Assembly (NCBI GenBank): GCA_030015575.1
Contig: JASDDO010000016.1
Location: 108,023,241 to 108,087,240, forward strand
Direction of reading: 5' to 3'
Length of the DNA: 64,000 nucleotides
Origin: Agapanthus africanus
Lineage: Eukaryota; Streptophyta; Magnoliopsida; Asparagales; Amaryllidaceae
The translations under genes were made by a program, and so were the position numbers. The notes under the pieces were generated by a model that was not told where the DNA came from, searched no databases, and was given only the letters and a program-made list of their open reading frames with translations. Of this stretch, positions 32,021-43,844 are shown one piece after another. The first letter of the stretch is position 1. Every line of letters starts with the position of its first letter.

Positions 32021-33019
32021 TGATGGGACACTGCTTGGGAGACTCCAGATACGAGCATAGCCGTTGGAGCGCAATCCGTGCAGCCACGATGAGATGAGAC
32101 CGAATCAGTCGATATTGAAGCAGAGGGAAGTAAAGAGTTCGTAAGAGAGTTCGACGAGTTGACGTTCCACTCCGCTGACATCAGAGTTGCGATATGCACG
32201 CTGGGGACGCGTTCAGCTAGATATCTCCTACTGAGTGATGAAGATACCGAGTTCGTGATTTCGAGTCCGTGTGAGGGGCTTCGGATGGACCGTAGCCGAG
32301 GACAATGCAGTGCGCAGATAGAGACGCGCCGTCGAAATGGACGATGATACAGACAAGCAGGACAAGAAGTTCGTGCGAGATGCAGACGAGCTGTTACTAC
32401 TCCCTGTTAAGATTAAAAGTCGGATATGCATACAGAGGCGCAGGGATGCGACCAGCTTTCGAGTAGATGTTGTACTAAGGACGCAGATGTCCAGAGAGTG
32501 AGGAAAGATTATGCCAGCCTCCGTACAGTTTGTCTTAGGCGAGATCAGAAGAGACCTTGAGCAGGAATTCCTTCCAGTACACTGCTGCAGTAAGATTTGC
32601 ACCAGGAGCCGATGTGTGATGTGCATTCAGAGGACCAGAGGTCGGCGCCAGAGATGTGCTGCTTTACAAGCGGTCGTGAAGATTTACCGAGAGATGACCA
32701 GAAAAGTGCCAGAACGGAATCGTTCCTGTTAGCACACCTGACAGGGACGATGAGACGATGGATTGCGAGATTGGTAATCCACAGGGAAGATAAGGAACCA
32801 GAGGCAGAGGACGCCCGCCGCGAGCAATAGGCAAGTAGATATCTTGCGCCGCTAGCATTGGATGTACCGGCACCTTCTCGACTTCGAAGGAGGATATACC
32901 GACGGCGGTATTTATGATTTGTGATTTTGTGATTTGACTATCACGTATCTGTCACTTTGGATTTCGGTATTTTGGCCGATCTATTCGCATGATTTAGTCT
33001 TGGTGACTGAGTTTCATGG

Positions 33020-34035
33020 TATTTGTTTTCTTGCACCATGGTTGCACCTACTGGGTATTTATACCTTGCGCATAGTTAATATTCTTGAGGTATTGATTGT
33101 GATTTCATGCCTATTTTATGCCGGTGATTTGATTTATGCTACCAGCATAGTTTTCATGTACTTTTAGTGTTTTGATTTGTGCACGCTGATGCACGCGGTT
33201 GTGAGATTTTCCATCGCGGTACACCTGATTTTGATTAAGCCGCATTGTATATCGTTTTGTGCCTTGGCTGCACCTGCTTATGACTTCATGGATTTCATAC
33301 GGTTGATTTGATGTTGTGCATATGTTATGCACACGATTTGATTTTGCACTCGGTATAGCTTATATGTGCTTGTAGTGCATTGATATGTGTTTTGTGCACG
33401 CAGTTGCACACATTTATGATCTTCTTTATACCTGGGTACACTTGGTGTTGCTGCTTACGCATTTGAGTTATTTGCTTGGTATTTGTGCATGGGATGCACC
33501 ATTTCTATACTTCGTGCGTTTGCCGCACCAGTTTTATGTTTCTTGCGTTTATCGCATCAGATTTATATTTCGTGCCTTTGTTGCACCGGATTTATATTTT
33601 TTGCACTACGGTTGCACCTGACTTCGATTTGATATCATTCGATATGTCGATTTTGACCCTGATATTGATGATTGATTCTTGCACTCCGTGCTTTTGATTG
33701 GACTTACGCATGTTCGGCATTGCTATTAGATTTTGTGATTCTGTGCATGTTGAGTGCGCAGGGTTTAGATTTTCATTCGTGCACGATGGATGCACTGATT
33801 TGGATTTTCGCGCATGTTGGGCGCATGTTTTGAGATACGATTTTGGTGCACACCAGATGCACTAAATCGAGATTCTTCGTGCATGTCAGATGCACCTGAT
33901 TTGGCTGTCAGGCACACACGTTGCCTATGACAGATACTTCGTGCACACCCGTTGCACTTAGATGTTGTTTTGTGCACCTGTATGGCACATATATGGATTT
34001 TGATTTCCGTGTGCACCAGACGCACAGGGTGGTGT
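33020..34035 (+). repeat. Array of short GTGCA/TGCAC inverted-repeat units
   Basis: About 1 kb where GTGCA or TTGCAC motifs recur as pairs a few bases apart (GTGCAcgatggaTGCAC, GTGCAcaccagaTGCAC, GTGCAtgtcagaTGCAC, GTGCAcacccgtTGCAC), each followed by a T-rich GATTT or TTTAT stretch. Units are degenerate, roughly 30 to 60 bp. Each pair can form a 5 bp hairpin. Confidence 0.7.
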
Positions 34036-34681
34036 TATGTGCAATTTGGGATTTATTCCTTTTGGAGCAGTTAATTTTTATGCTATTTGATATTCGTTTT
34101 GTACTGACCAGGACTAGTCAGAGGACAGTACCTGGATATATTTTGCATGCATTGATAGTTATCGAAGGGATTTCCAAAGAGCGAGCTATGGTCTCGGTAT
34201 ATAAATACCTGCATGTCCGATATGACACGAAACGTTTTAAAAACAGGGAAACCCTTCTAAATTGTTTTCAAAACGGCGGAACGTACATAGTAAACAAAGG
34301 ATATATACATGTATGGTTTTTTTCTTATGAAAAATGTCCGCCGCTGTGCAGTGTTATGCGTATCGCACAGCGACTTAAAAAGATTTGGCATGCATTTACA
34401 TCAGCTATTCATATGTATAGATTGGATGTCTACGTGTATAGTTCTGATCTATATCATATTGGTTTTGTATTGGATTTGACATTTGTATCTTTACCATGAC
34501 TCCGATGATTGCGGGATGCTTGACGGAGTGTCTCTTTTGAGTTATCTGCTCAATACTCATGCGCATGCATTTCGCTATGATGTTTTATGTATTGACGATT
34601 CGGATCCCGACGACTTGGAATTTGTAATGAAATATTTTAGTATTTGGTGGTTTAAATTTAAATTCGGGGACCGAATTTCTT

Positions 34682-34695
34682 TAAGCGGGGTAGAT
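34682..34695 (+). other. Element D polypurine tract
   Basis: TAAGCGGGGTAGAT directly before the TGTAACG LTR start, in the place and style of Tekay/Del elements. Confidence 0.8.
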
Positions 34696-37600
34696 TGTAA
34701 CGTTTCAAAATAATAAAATATTATTTTTGGGAATTTTTATAATTTAATATTATTTTAATGAATATTTTAATATTCCAGTATAATTAAATACAATAAATGG
34801 GGAAAATTTTTGGAAAATTCTAAAATAGTGTATTTTATGGAATTATTCCATTTTTAGGTTTTTATGATTAATTATATGCTAATTTAGTGTTAATCGCGAT
34901 TAAAAATCGCTAAACGGGTTTTTAGCATTTTTGTGCAAAAATGTGCACATATCATTTTCCACACTTGTTACACTTGTTACATGTTTTGGAGTATGGTTGC
35001 TTAAGGTTTGCAATGGATTGAAAAGGAAAAACAAAAGAAATGGCTTCATGATAAGAGAGAGAGAGAGACCAAGTCAACCTTCACCTTTTTGACCCATGCC
35101 CTCCCATCATTTCCCTTTTCATTTTCTCTCCCTTCTTCAAACAAAGGCTGGTGCTGGTCCTGCTCCTCCCTCATCTCCCTCCCCTTCACTCCATAGATCC
35201 CTCTCATTTCCCTCACCAAAACCCCATTCCCACTTCACAAAACTTGCTCCCAAGTTCACTAGCTATACATTGAACCAAGCAAGATTGGATTTGGAGGACT
35301 TTGAGCAACTCAAGAATTTTCTTGAGTTGCCGAAGGAGGTAATTTCTGCACCTATTAGAATAGTATCTCATTTCTTGTGCATCAATACTAGTTTCATATC
35401 GATACGGTGTCGTTTGGTGGATTTGTGAAACATCAAGTTAGGGTTTAGGGTTTGATCTGAAATCAAAGTGAAATTGAGGCTTGTGGTGACCTTAGAACCC
35501 CTTGTGTGATGTTAAATTGGACCCAAACATGAACTTGAAACCAGAACACGGATTATGGAATTGATATCGGGGGAAAAACTGTAAATCTGGGAGTGTATTT
35601 TGTAATCTGCTGTCACCCCGAGAACCCTAAAATAAAATTGAGTTGACAGTGAGATGTGCAGGCACCTTGGAACCACCACACCAAACCCTAGCCCCCAACT
35701 CCAAATTCCGGCCGCAGATTTATTCCTTCTGGCCTCAATTTGCGGCCAGAGCAGGAGGGTTTTGCCTCGTTTTTTGTGCAGGGCCTTATCTCCAGTAAAC
35801 ATGACCCCTGTATGTATAGATTTGTCTAATTTGACCTAGGGTGAAATCTGGAGCCTATTTCCTAAGTTGCTGTTTTGGATTCGTGCTTTCGTATTTCCGT
35901 ATTTCCATATTATGAATTCTGAGTTGCGTATGGTGTTTTACCTCGACTACTTGGCGTTTATACGACGATATCGAGGGTTGTTGATGGTTTTGGAAGCATT
36001 GTCCATAGGTTCTAACTTATAGATCATAGCGTATTGTTTTGGGTTTCGTATGACGTTTTAGTCTTGAATTGGTTTTGATACGCATTTGCGATACGTTAAT
36101 TTTTAGGTATCCCATGAAGACTTCGGGACGAAAAGCAAAAGCATGGTGACGTCGACGGATAAAGACGTAAGGTGAGTAGATTTATATCTACGGGGAGAAG
36201 TCGGGTGGATGGCGATAGCACCCCCGCAGTCCGTGTTGATGTATACGAATACGTTTACACACATATATTTATTATGTGTTGTTAGGATTATTGATGGTGA
36301 TAATGGAGTTATTGATGATAAGGATGTATTGGTTTATTATAGTGCGAAACCCTAGAGTAGTGGGTGCACTCACACATACACGTACACATATACTTACATA
36401 CATTCTTTCATTTATCTGTGCGCATATGGAGGTGTGTATATCTATACATGGGTATGGGACTATGTGTTCATATACGGGATTGAGGGTGATACGTGGGATT
36501 GAGATGAGTCGATGAGGTTTGATTGAGGCTGTGAGATTCGGCGATATGACAGAGTTCGTATTTGAGATGTGATATGATGGTAGTGAAACCTGTTATGTGA
36601 TGGGATAATGTGACATTGACTCAGATTTAGGTAGTTTTCATACCCCTCCCGATTGACTTGATTGTTGGGTCCGTAGTTCGCATAGAAGGCGTTAGACTAG
36701 ACTCGAGTCATACCTATTTCAAAACAAACGAATCTGGGATATTTTAAAGATAGGCAAAAGGGATTCTACGGATATTTTCAAACAACACATCTTTTCTTAA
36801 AACACCGTAGCCCTTATCTTACCAAAAACCCTGATTCGTCTTATTTCAAATGGCATGGCTGCATGATATATTTATTGAGACAGATTCTTTACTGTTGCGT
36901 TGATTATTCGATTCCGCATATTCATGCTATTTGCATTGCATTGCTTGTGTTTATTGATATATTACAGTCATGCTCCTAGGACACCAGCACCATTATCGAT
37001 GATGCGTATGTTCCACGTACACTTGTTGCCGGCCCACACACTTCATCATCGATAATTACCATGTCACTACACTGTAGTACTGTTGCATTCGGTATATGAT
37101 TCTTGCATGACAAACTGATATGCTCACATTTCTTTTACATTTCATATACATCATGATTTCTGATTATACGCATTGAGGGTTGCTATTTCCATGATATTTT
37201 TGGATTTGGGAACCGTGGGTATTTCAAAAGAGAATATGTCATTGCTTTAAAAACCCGGTTACCCTTGATATGATATTTCAGTGCGTCCACCATGTGTTTT
37301 CTCGGTGCTGAGAGCGACATGTGAAACCCGATTCGAGAAGCGGACGAGCCGATTGCGGGTACATGGTGGACCCGGTACGGTTCCCCTCGGCAAGATGATC
37401 GAAGGATTTTGCCGATTGAGCCTGGAGGTGGGCGAGTACCTACCGGTGATTGGTTGGACCTGGCGGTTATCCGGAAGATACCGGCCAGAGTCGATTGATG
37501 GATATGGGCGTACTGCTGGGGCCTAGGGCCGATTCCGCAGATGGAGCCCGATATATGAGGATTTACGTGCCGATGCTGGGCACAGTTTTCATGATGTTTT

Positions 37601-38638
37601 CGAGTGTCGATGTCGGGCACTCCGGTTCCCTGATTTTGACGTGTCGTGAGGGACACAGGTGGTTTATATCCTCATATTTCCATGCATATGCTGATGATAT
37701 TTACATGCATGACGGTTATTGTCATTGGGTGACGAGTGGACGGGATCCACGTACATGCAGATTGATTTCATTGATCATACCTCACATTTATGATATACTA
37801 TTACCTGAGGCACTGGCACGAGCACTTGGCACTACACTCATGTATAGAGATTACATTGCCAGTTTAGCATGCTTCAGACTTTTTCATATTGAGGTTTATA
37901 TATCTGATCGTATTGACCTAGGATGGGTCATACATTCGATCTCTGCTTGTAGATATTTTCTATTCACGAGTTGGCAACTCACCCCCGTTGTGCCACAGTC
38001 CTTGCAGGTTTTTGCCGTACAGATTCCATAGCGGCATTTCTGGCACACTGCTTCCATATGGGTGACTTGCTTGAGTTGGTGGGTTCTTTTGTATTATAAC
38101 CGCCATTGTTCCTGCATTATTCATTATATCTAGAAATTCCATCAACCAAAACTTGTATATTGTTTCAGACTTGGACAGTGAAGTATTATTTTGACCTTAG
38201 AGTCGCGCTTAGCAGTATTACGGTTTTCATGCTTATTGGGTTTCTTTTGAGTTTTGATCCTCGCCATTCGGCGTTGTATATTATATTGCTTGCGTAGTTG
38301 TAACCGTCGATTGACGAAGAGCTAGCTCCCGCTTGGGGATGCCTTTTATTATTGCATATATATTGTTCTTGTTGTACCCCGTTCGGGGCCAGTATTTACA
38401 AAAGAAACTCTTCCGAAATTTTTATAAAAAACTTTACATTTTTAAAATGCATATTCGGCTTAGTTATTTAAAAACCTTGACTTCAAACATGTTTTTCTTC
38501 ACTTCTTTAAACCAATTTTCTTTACTTACTCTTAAAATGGTTTTAGATTTCTGGGCTTTTGGCTTACTTGGATCAGATGGAGTCCTATAGACTTCATATG
38601 GTTCAAGGGCCAGTCACGTGCTCTTTCGGGTCGTGACA
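34696..38638 (+). repeat. Element D 3' LTR (3943 bp)
   Basis: Near-identical in length to the 5' LTR, with scattered substitutions and small indels; ends CGGGTCGTGACA before the AAGGA duplication. Confidence 0.93.
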
Positions 38639-38643
38639 AAGGA
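38639..38643. repeat. Target-site duplication of element D, right (AAGGA)
   Basis: Exact repeat of 26928-26932. Confidence 0.95.
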
Positions 38644-39259
38644 AGTCCCGAGGTGGTTGTACCACCGAGGACCTTCCGATGATCATGTTAGTGGTGCAAG
38701 TCGAGCAGAGTAACGTCTAAGTGAGGGAAGAATTGCTTACTTGAGTCGTCTGAAAGAAGAGTTTATGTAGCGGTGGCAACAGGAAGGCAGGCGCGAGAAT
38801 CACGCCGGTCGTTACGCCCCCGACGTCACGCCCGCGTGATAGGCGGGATCTCCCATTAACGGCGAGACAGGTTCATTAATGAGGATCGTGATGGCATGGA
38901 ACGCGGGATCGTGGCCGGCGAATATCTCGCGCATGGCTAGATTCGTGCGGGCGAGGCGGATGCGCCTGCGGTCGGTGTCGTCGGTCAGTCGATGGGACCG
39001 AGGAATATGAGCTCGGCGGGAGGCTCGGGACCGAGCGGGAGGTCGAGCTATCGTGGTTCTGTGGTAGCCCAGAGGCGAGCTGAGAGGGCCGATGAGGCCG
39101 ATTGTGCAGGGGAATCGGAGGTGAGCCAGCGGTTGTTTGTAGCACGGGCATAGGAGTGGTCTGGTCGGCCACTGCAGGTCCTTTCTTGCAAGCTTCAGGA
39201 TACGTCATCTGCCACGTGTCATGATATGGGAGATCACCGATATCGAGCATCATTAAACA
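38644..39259 (-). repeat. Element E 5' LTR, outer part
   Basis: On the minus strand it begins TGTTTAATGATGCTCGATAT. It has a GACACGTGGCAG motif, a GC-rich stretch, a TACATAAACTC possible TATA region near 38770, and then CACTTAGACGTT..ATCGGAAGGTCCTCGG, which resembles the U5 region of Tat-type LTRs. It joins to 26782-26932 across D. The frame 38876-39253 (minus) over this LTR is not a recognisable protein. Confidence 0.65.
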
Positions 39260-40572
39260 ACCTTTGTAGTCATGTCTTTCGTCTTCTTTCCACTTCCTCG
39301 TCTTCTTAGGTCGTGAATGAGCTTAAGAGTCAGACTTCCTTACCGAAGATGATTCACCTCGAAAGAAATCTAACTAAGGCTCTAGCTTTACAAGTGAAGC
39401 AGCTAGTGATCAAAACCAGCTAGGAATTGATCACTAGATTGTATAGTGGCTAATCTCTAAAGTTTCTCTCATAATCCTTTTCCAAACCCAACTAAGAAAA
39501 AACCAAGAGACAAGGAAGTAGAAACTTAGGTGTTTATCAAGTGAGGAAGCAAGCATGGCTAGAAAAACTCTCATCACGCTTTTTCCCTATTTTCTTTTAT
39601 TCCTTAAATGAGTGGGTTGTGACTCACCGTGGTGATTCACAAGCCCACATCATTCACAAATATTCAAGAAGAGAGGAGAAGGAAAGAGATGCCACCTCAT
39701 TGTACACATATACATATGTATATGTACATATATTAATATATACAAATACACTAATACAAGTATATTCTACAAATACATACACCCGTATTCGTATCAAAAT
39801 ATGAATACCTGTATTTGTACTAAGATACAAAATACATGCATTTGTATCAAGACACAAATACACGTATTTATACAAATACCCGTATTCATATAAATACCCG
39901 TATTCATATAAATACCGTATTCTGTCAAAACACGAGTACCGAAAAGAGAGATACTAAAAGAGATATATAATACTAGCTCACATTTAATCCAAAATGTGAT
40001 AATCTGGTTATCTTTCAAACTGTCTGGTATTAACAAAATGTCCGATTAAAAGCACGTGTACAAAAACACGTGTTTAATCGAATCTGAGTACATATCAAAA
40101 TACGTACACTACATCATTTCGCTCGAGCTAGGAAACCCTCTGTGTGGGACTCTATACACTCGACAATACGCTGGCAGTGTGTTTAACCACAAGCATGTTA
40201 GCGGCACTAGCTTTACGTAACGGCTACCCAGGTATTGAACGAAAGGAAGGCCGACAAGGAAACTTGTATGTATCCCTACTGAGCCTGAAAGTGAGAATCT
40301 CCATACAGTCTGGTATGTTCATCTAAGAGTATCGCATATCGGGTCTAGAGGGTGGATAAAGTCAGACCCCTAATAACGCAATAAGTCGGTGTGAAGCCCT
40401 TCACCCACCGAGAGACCACTGATCCAAATCAGTAATTCTCGTCTACCTTAACTAAGGATTTCTGGTGCTGGCCACCCGTGCACAATGCGATATCTACTCC
40501 CAATACAGGAAGAGATGAATCCCCAACGATTCGCTCACTGCCTCCATGTGGCTCGGGACGGTACCCAACTAA
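39260..40572 (-). repeat. Element I: partial Angela-type LTR, outermost element
   Basis: Shares the Angela LTR core with A and G (CTCTGTGTGGGACTCTA.., GCGATATCTACTCCCAATAC..GGGACGGTACCCAACT) and the AACCTTTGTAGTC donor-like region at its left edge. Both ends are cut by insertions (E on the left, G on the right), so no internal region is visible. It contains an AT-rich minisatellite at 39709-39923. Confidence 0.75.
39709..39923. repeat. Minisatellite of ACAAATACCCGTATTC-like units
   Basis: Degenerate tandem units of about 16 to 24 bp built from AAATAC and its complement GTATTT, ending with two near-perfect CCCGTATTCATATAAATA units at 39879-39912. Locally palindromic, and the source of spurious open frames on both strands. 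Confidence 0.75.
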
Positions 40573-41327
40573 TGTAGGATTCCAAGGCACTCATACAAGG
40601 CTCTATAAGGCATCAACCATGCCCAGATAAAAATTTAGACGTGCCGAACAACCCAAAGCCAAGATCTTTGCTAGATTATTAAGGATTATCATGCAAGTAA
40701 ACATCTTTACAACTAAGAGTGAGAGATTACAACCTTTGTAGTCCGCTCCTTCGCTTCATAAGCTCCGAGTAGAAGTCCCTTCGCCGTGATCCATGATCCC
40801 CTGGACTCAAGAGAGGCTCCATAAGTCGAATGATCCATGCTAGCTTGTAGTGTTCCTTTTCTTCGATGATCTACCTCGAAGTTTCTATAACTCAAGCGCT
40901 CTCTCTCTCTCTAATGAGGTGAACACCCTAATCTAATTGGCTAGATTAGATGAGGATGATGAATTAGTATTTGTGCTCTCTTTTAATATCAAATTCTCAC
41001 TTTAATTCATCACCTAAAGAAAACCTAGAAAGCTTTCTCAAAGCTCAAGCAAGAAGAAGAAGAATGAAAATCCTTTTGTGATGAATAATGAAATTGAAGT
41101 GATAATTACAAATGCAACCATAGTTGATAATGAGTATGCTAACCCATGTAGAGACTTAACCTAGGGTGAAGGGTTTGGGTTGGGTAAACAATGAGTCACT
41201 AAAATATCAAGCATAATATCTTAGCTCAAAACAAAAGAAAACCTTCTAGAAGGTTCATGAAAGAACTAACCCAAATCAAACCCTAACTAGCTTTAATCTC
41301 CACAAAACATGTTTCATTAGTAATCAT
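40573..41327 (-). repeat. Element G 3' LTR, left part
   Basis: Starts TGTAGGATTCCAAGGCACTC, aligned with the 5' LTR terminus at 59327, and runs to the F insertion site (ATCAT at 41323-41327). Positions 40923-41327 recur at 62513-62925 in the 5' LTR. A donor-like AAAG/GTTGTA (minus) lies at 40739-40748. Confidence 0.88.
41323..41327. repeat. Target-site duplication of element F, left (ATCAT)
   Basis: Exact match to 51946-51950. The uninterrupted version of the site, AGTAATCATATCATG, is present in the other LTR of G near 62914-62928. Confidence 0.97.
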
Positions 41328-43557
41328 TGTTAGTAGTATGTATGCCCTAGAGGCCAGTATTGTACAGATGATGTATATTATATTGGATGCTTGGACATAT
41401 ATAGAGATGACTTTCTTGCTCGATATGATAGTATGCTATCTGGTTGCACTTTATCTTAACATGTATACTAGTCTCTTTAAACTGTCTTATAGTTACATGT
41501 TGGTAAAGCCCTTAGGATGTGTACTTGACTATCTGGACTATGATGCAGATCATACTAGTGGGGACTTGGTAGTCCATAGGTACATCCTTCAAGGACCCTA
41601 GTCGTGGGTGTATCGAGACGGGGCATCGATATACCAGTGTAGACTAGCGTATACGCTTCTCGACCCATGAGATGGGCGATGGATGATCCCATATCCATTG
41701 GTGTTTGACATCAGAGATGGTATACGGGTGCTCAGTGGAGACTGGGTACACTGGACGGACTCGCCGAGAACTCCCAGATGGTATTATACCACACGTCAGA
41801 TGGCAGTTCTCAGGTGACACTTGTGCAGGTTAGTCTGCAGACCCGAGATCGTCATAGAGTCTTGTATGATTCCCACTGTGCTTTGATCTCCACCTTACTA
41901 CGTCCATGAGGGCGTGCAAAACGGTGGTTTTTGGGCACATTCCCGAGTCACATGGAGGCAATGAGCGATAGGAGAGGTTTCTTCTCTCCCGGTATTGGGG
42001 GTTGATGTTGCGCCGTGCTCGATTGGCCGTAACAGGGAAGTCCCTGGCCAGGGCTGATCAGAGATTTGCTGGTAAGTGTTACCAGTAGTTTCTCGACCCG
42101 TTATGAGCCTCACATCGGCATGACTTATCGGTTATTGGGTTCTGACGTTTACTACCCCTAGACTTGATATGCGACATATCATACGAACAGACCGGACTGT
42201 ACGGTAAGTGTTACTGGTTGGATTCACAGGAGTGTGAGCGGGCTTGCTCGTCGATCTTCTGATCGCTCAATACCCGGGTGGCCGTTACGTTTAGCAGACC
42301 GCTTGCGGCTTGTGGGTGCTTGATATGATCATCATCTGCTACCGGCGTATTGACGAGTCTTTAGAGTCCTACACAGAGGTTTCCGGGCTCAAGCGAAACG
42401 AAATAGGAGCGCATATGAGATATGTGCGGGACCGAGAATAATGCTTGTATGTGATACCGTATTTCATTCTCGCGATGAATGTTTCGATTGGTTGTGTGCG
42501 ATATAACCTAGTTATCGAATCGAAGATTGATTCGATAAGTCGATACATTGGATACTAGTCGGTTATGTGCGACATGACCGGATCATTGAATCAAGTGTTG
42601 ATTTAATGATTTACTTTATAATTATATATTTGATATATTACTTTGCATTAACTAGTATTGGTTCACATTAAAAGGATTTTCTCACTTGATGTGCACATTG
42701 TATATGTGATATATTTTTGTGTACACTAAATTGTATCATGTTTTATGATACATGTTAACTTGTGCATGTGTAAAGACTAAACCATGGTTATATGAATGGT
42801 TAGGGTTTTGTTTTCTTATTCATTTATTTATTTTGTTTATTTATTTTGGAAAAGCAAGAAGGAAATGGTGGCTTTTCTTGTTTCTTTCATGAAGCTTCAT
42901 GAAGAGTTGAAAACTTGACCATTTTGTTTGCTTCCCTTAACCTAACCATTCACCTAACCCTAGTTTACTCTCTACACTTGACTATGGTTAGTATATGATA
43001 AGTATTCATATTAGTTTCTTCTTAAATGAGATACTTATCATATTCTATGATCTTCATCATCATCTTCTTCTTCTTCTTCAAGAACAAAACTTGCCACCAT
43101 TAATGGCATCTTGAGAAAAAGAGTGAGAAATCCAATTCTAAAGTGAACCCACCTCCTATTTCTTCATCCTCTACCTCTTGCCAAGAAGTATAGGGTGTTT
43201 TCTTCACAAGTTTCATGACTTGGTGAAGTTGGACCTTGATCTTGTGTTGCCTCGACGTAGATCATCTTCGGCATCGAAGCCGACGACCTAGCCCACCCAT
43301 TTCTCCGATGAAGCCGATGCTAGAGTCCGGGATCCGGTATGGACAGCGAGAGGATGTTTACGTGGAGCTAAGGAAGTGGAGAACCGGATCTACAAAGGTT
43401 GTAGCCTCTTTCTTTTGGTTAAAATATTAACTAGTTTCACTTTTCTCCTAAACTCTAGTCAACGAATCCGTATTAGGGTTTCTCGGCACATGTAAAATTT
43501 GAAATTGGCATGGTTGATGCCTTGTGAGACCTCATTAGCGTGCCTAGGAACCCTACA
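41328..43557 (+). repeat. Element F 5' LTR
   Basis: TGTTAGTAGTATGTATGCCC to AGGAACCCTACA. Contains the Angela core, palindrome CCCTGGCCAGGG at 42042-42053, a CT-rich run near 43060-43080 and a donor-like ACAAAG/GTTGTA (cut after 43397). Confidence 0.95.
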
Positions 43558-43558
43558 G

Positions 43559-43570
43559 TGGTATCAGAGA
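43559..43570 (+). other. Element F primer-binding site (tRNA-iMet)
   Basis: TGGTATCAGAGA, one base from consensus at its last position, one base after the LTR. Confidence 0.9.
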
Positions 43571-43717
43571 CTAGCTAGAGCCTTAGGCGAAGTGTAGACG
43601 ACGTTTGAAATCCGAACGAACATCGAAACCCTAACCCAAATTGCTCTCTGGACTTTTTTCAAAAACTGGGTTTTTTCCAGATTAAAAATGCTTAAAAAAT
43701 TCAGCAGGGAATTCTAA

Positions 43718-43844
43718 GAATTACGGTGCAAAAATTAACACATGATGTGTCTAAAGCGCGGCGGAACCGCGGCAGAAGCCTGGCTTCTGCGGCGGTTCCG
43801 CGGCCAATTAATGAGATTAGCCTCCAAAGTTTGCACAGTAATTC
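43718..43844 (+). other. Long GC-rich stem-loop downstream of PBS, element F
   Basis: Outer stem GAATTAC-G-GTGCAAA (43718-43732) with TTTGCAC-A-GTAATTC (43830-43844). Inner stem GCGGAACCGC (43761-43770) with GCGGTTCCGC (43792-43801), and GCAGAAGCC (43772-43780) with GGCTTCTGC (43782-43790). Pairing is nearly perfect although the sequence differs from that of C and A. Confidence 0.78.

Larger units (their letters stand above)
30875..34695 (+). other. Element D internal region, non-coding
   Basis: Begins with the primer site and a Tekay-like leader (GACTTAGGCTTGACCTTACG..). A possible gag relic starts at ATGGCTCGAG (31217), followed by stops within 10 codons. Then come a block matching copia leaders (31725-32020), a purine-rich part with a weak internal duplication (about 32117 and 32353), the GTGCA/TGCAC array (33030-34035), and a 34036-34690 stretch in which I recognise nothing apart from an open frame ending at 34499. 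No catalytic motif of any Pol domain is visible. Confidence 0.8.
26933..38638 (+). mobile_element. Element D: complete LARD-like gypsy (Tekay/Del-type) element with 3.9 kb LTRs
   Basis: 11,706 bp with LTRs of 3942 and 3943 bp, perfect AAGGA duplications, a tRNA-iMet primer site and a TTCGGGGACCGAATTT..AAGCGGGGTAGA end before the 3' LTR, as in Tekay/Del chromoviruses. The 3.8 kb interior holds no protease, RT, RNase H or integrase motif in any frame, so it is non-autonomous. LTRs longer than the interior and the lack of coding recall the large retrotransposon derivatives (LARDs). It interrupts the LTR of element E. Confidence 0.93.

Noticed and set aside
38876..39253. 125-codon minus frame in LTR E
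   Set aside because: Pro/Ser/Arg-rich translation with no domain, in the U3 part of a Tat LTR. The open state follows from GC content.
40920..41327. Host intergenic sequence duplicated at 62513-62925
   Set aside because: Both are the same part of the two LTRs of element G, split by F and H, not a host duplication.
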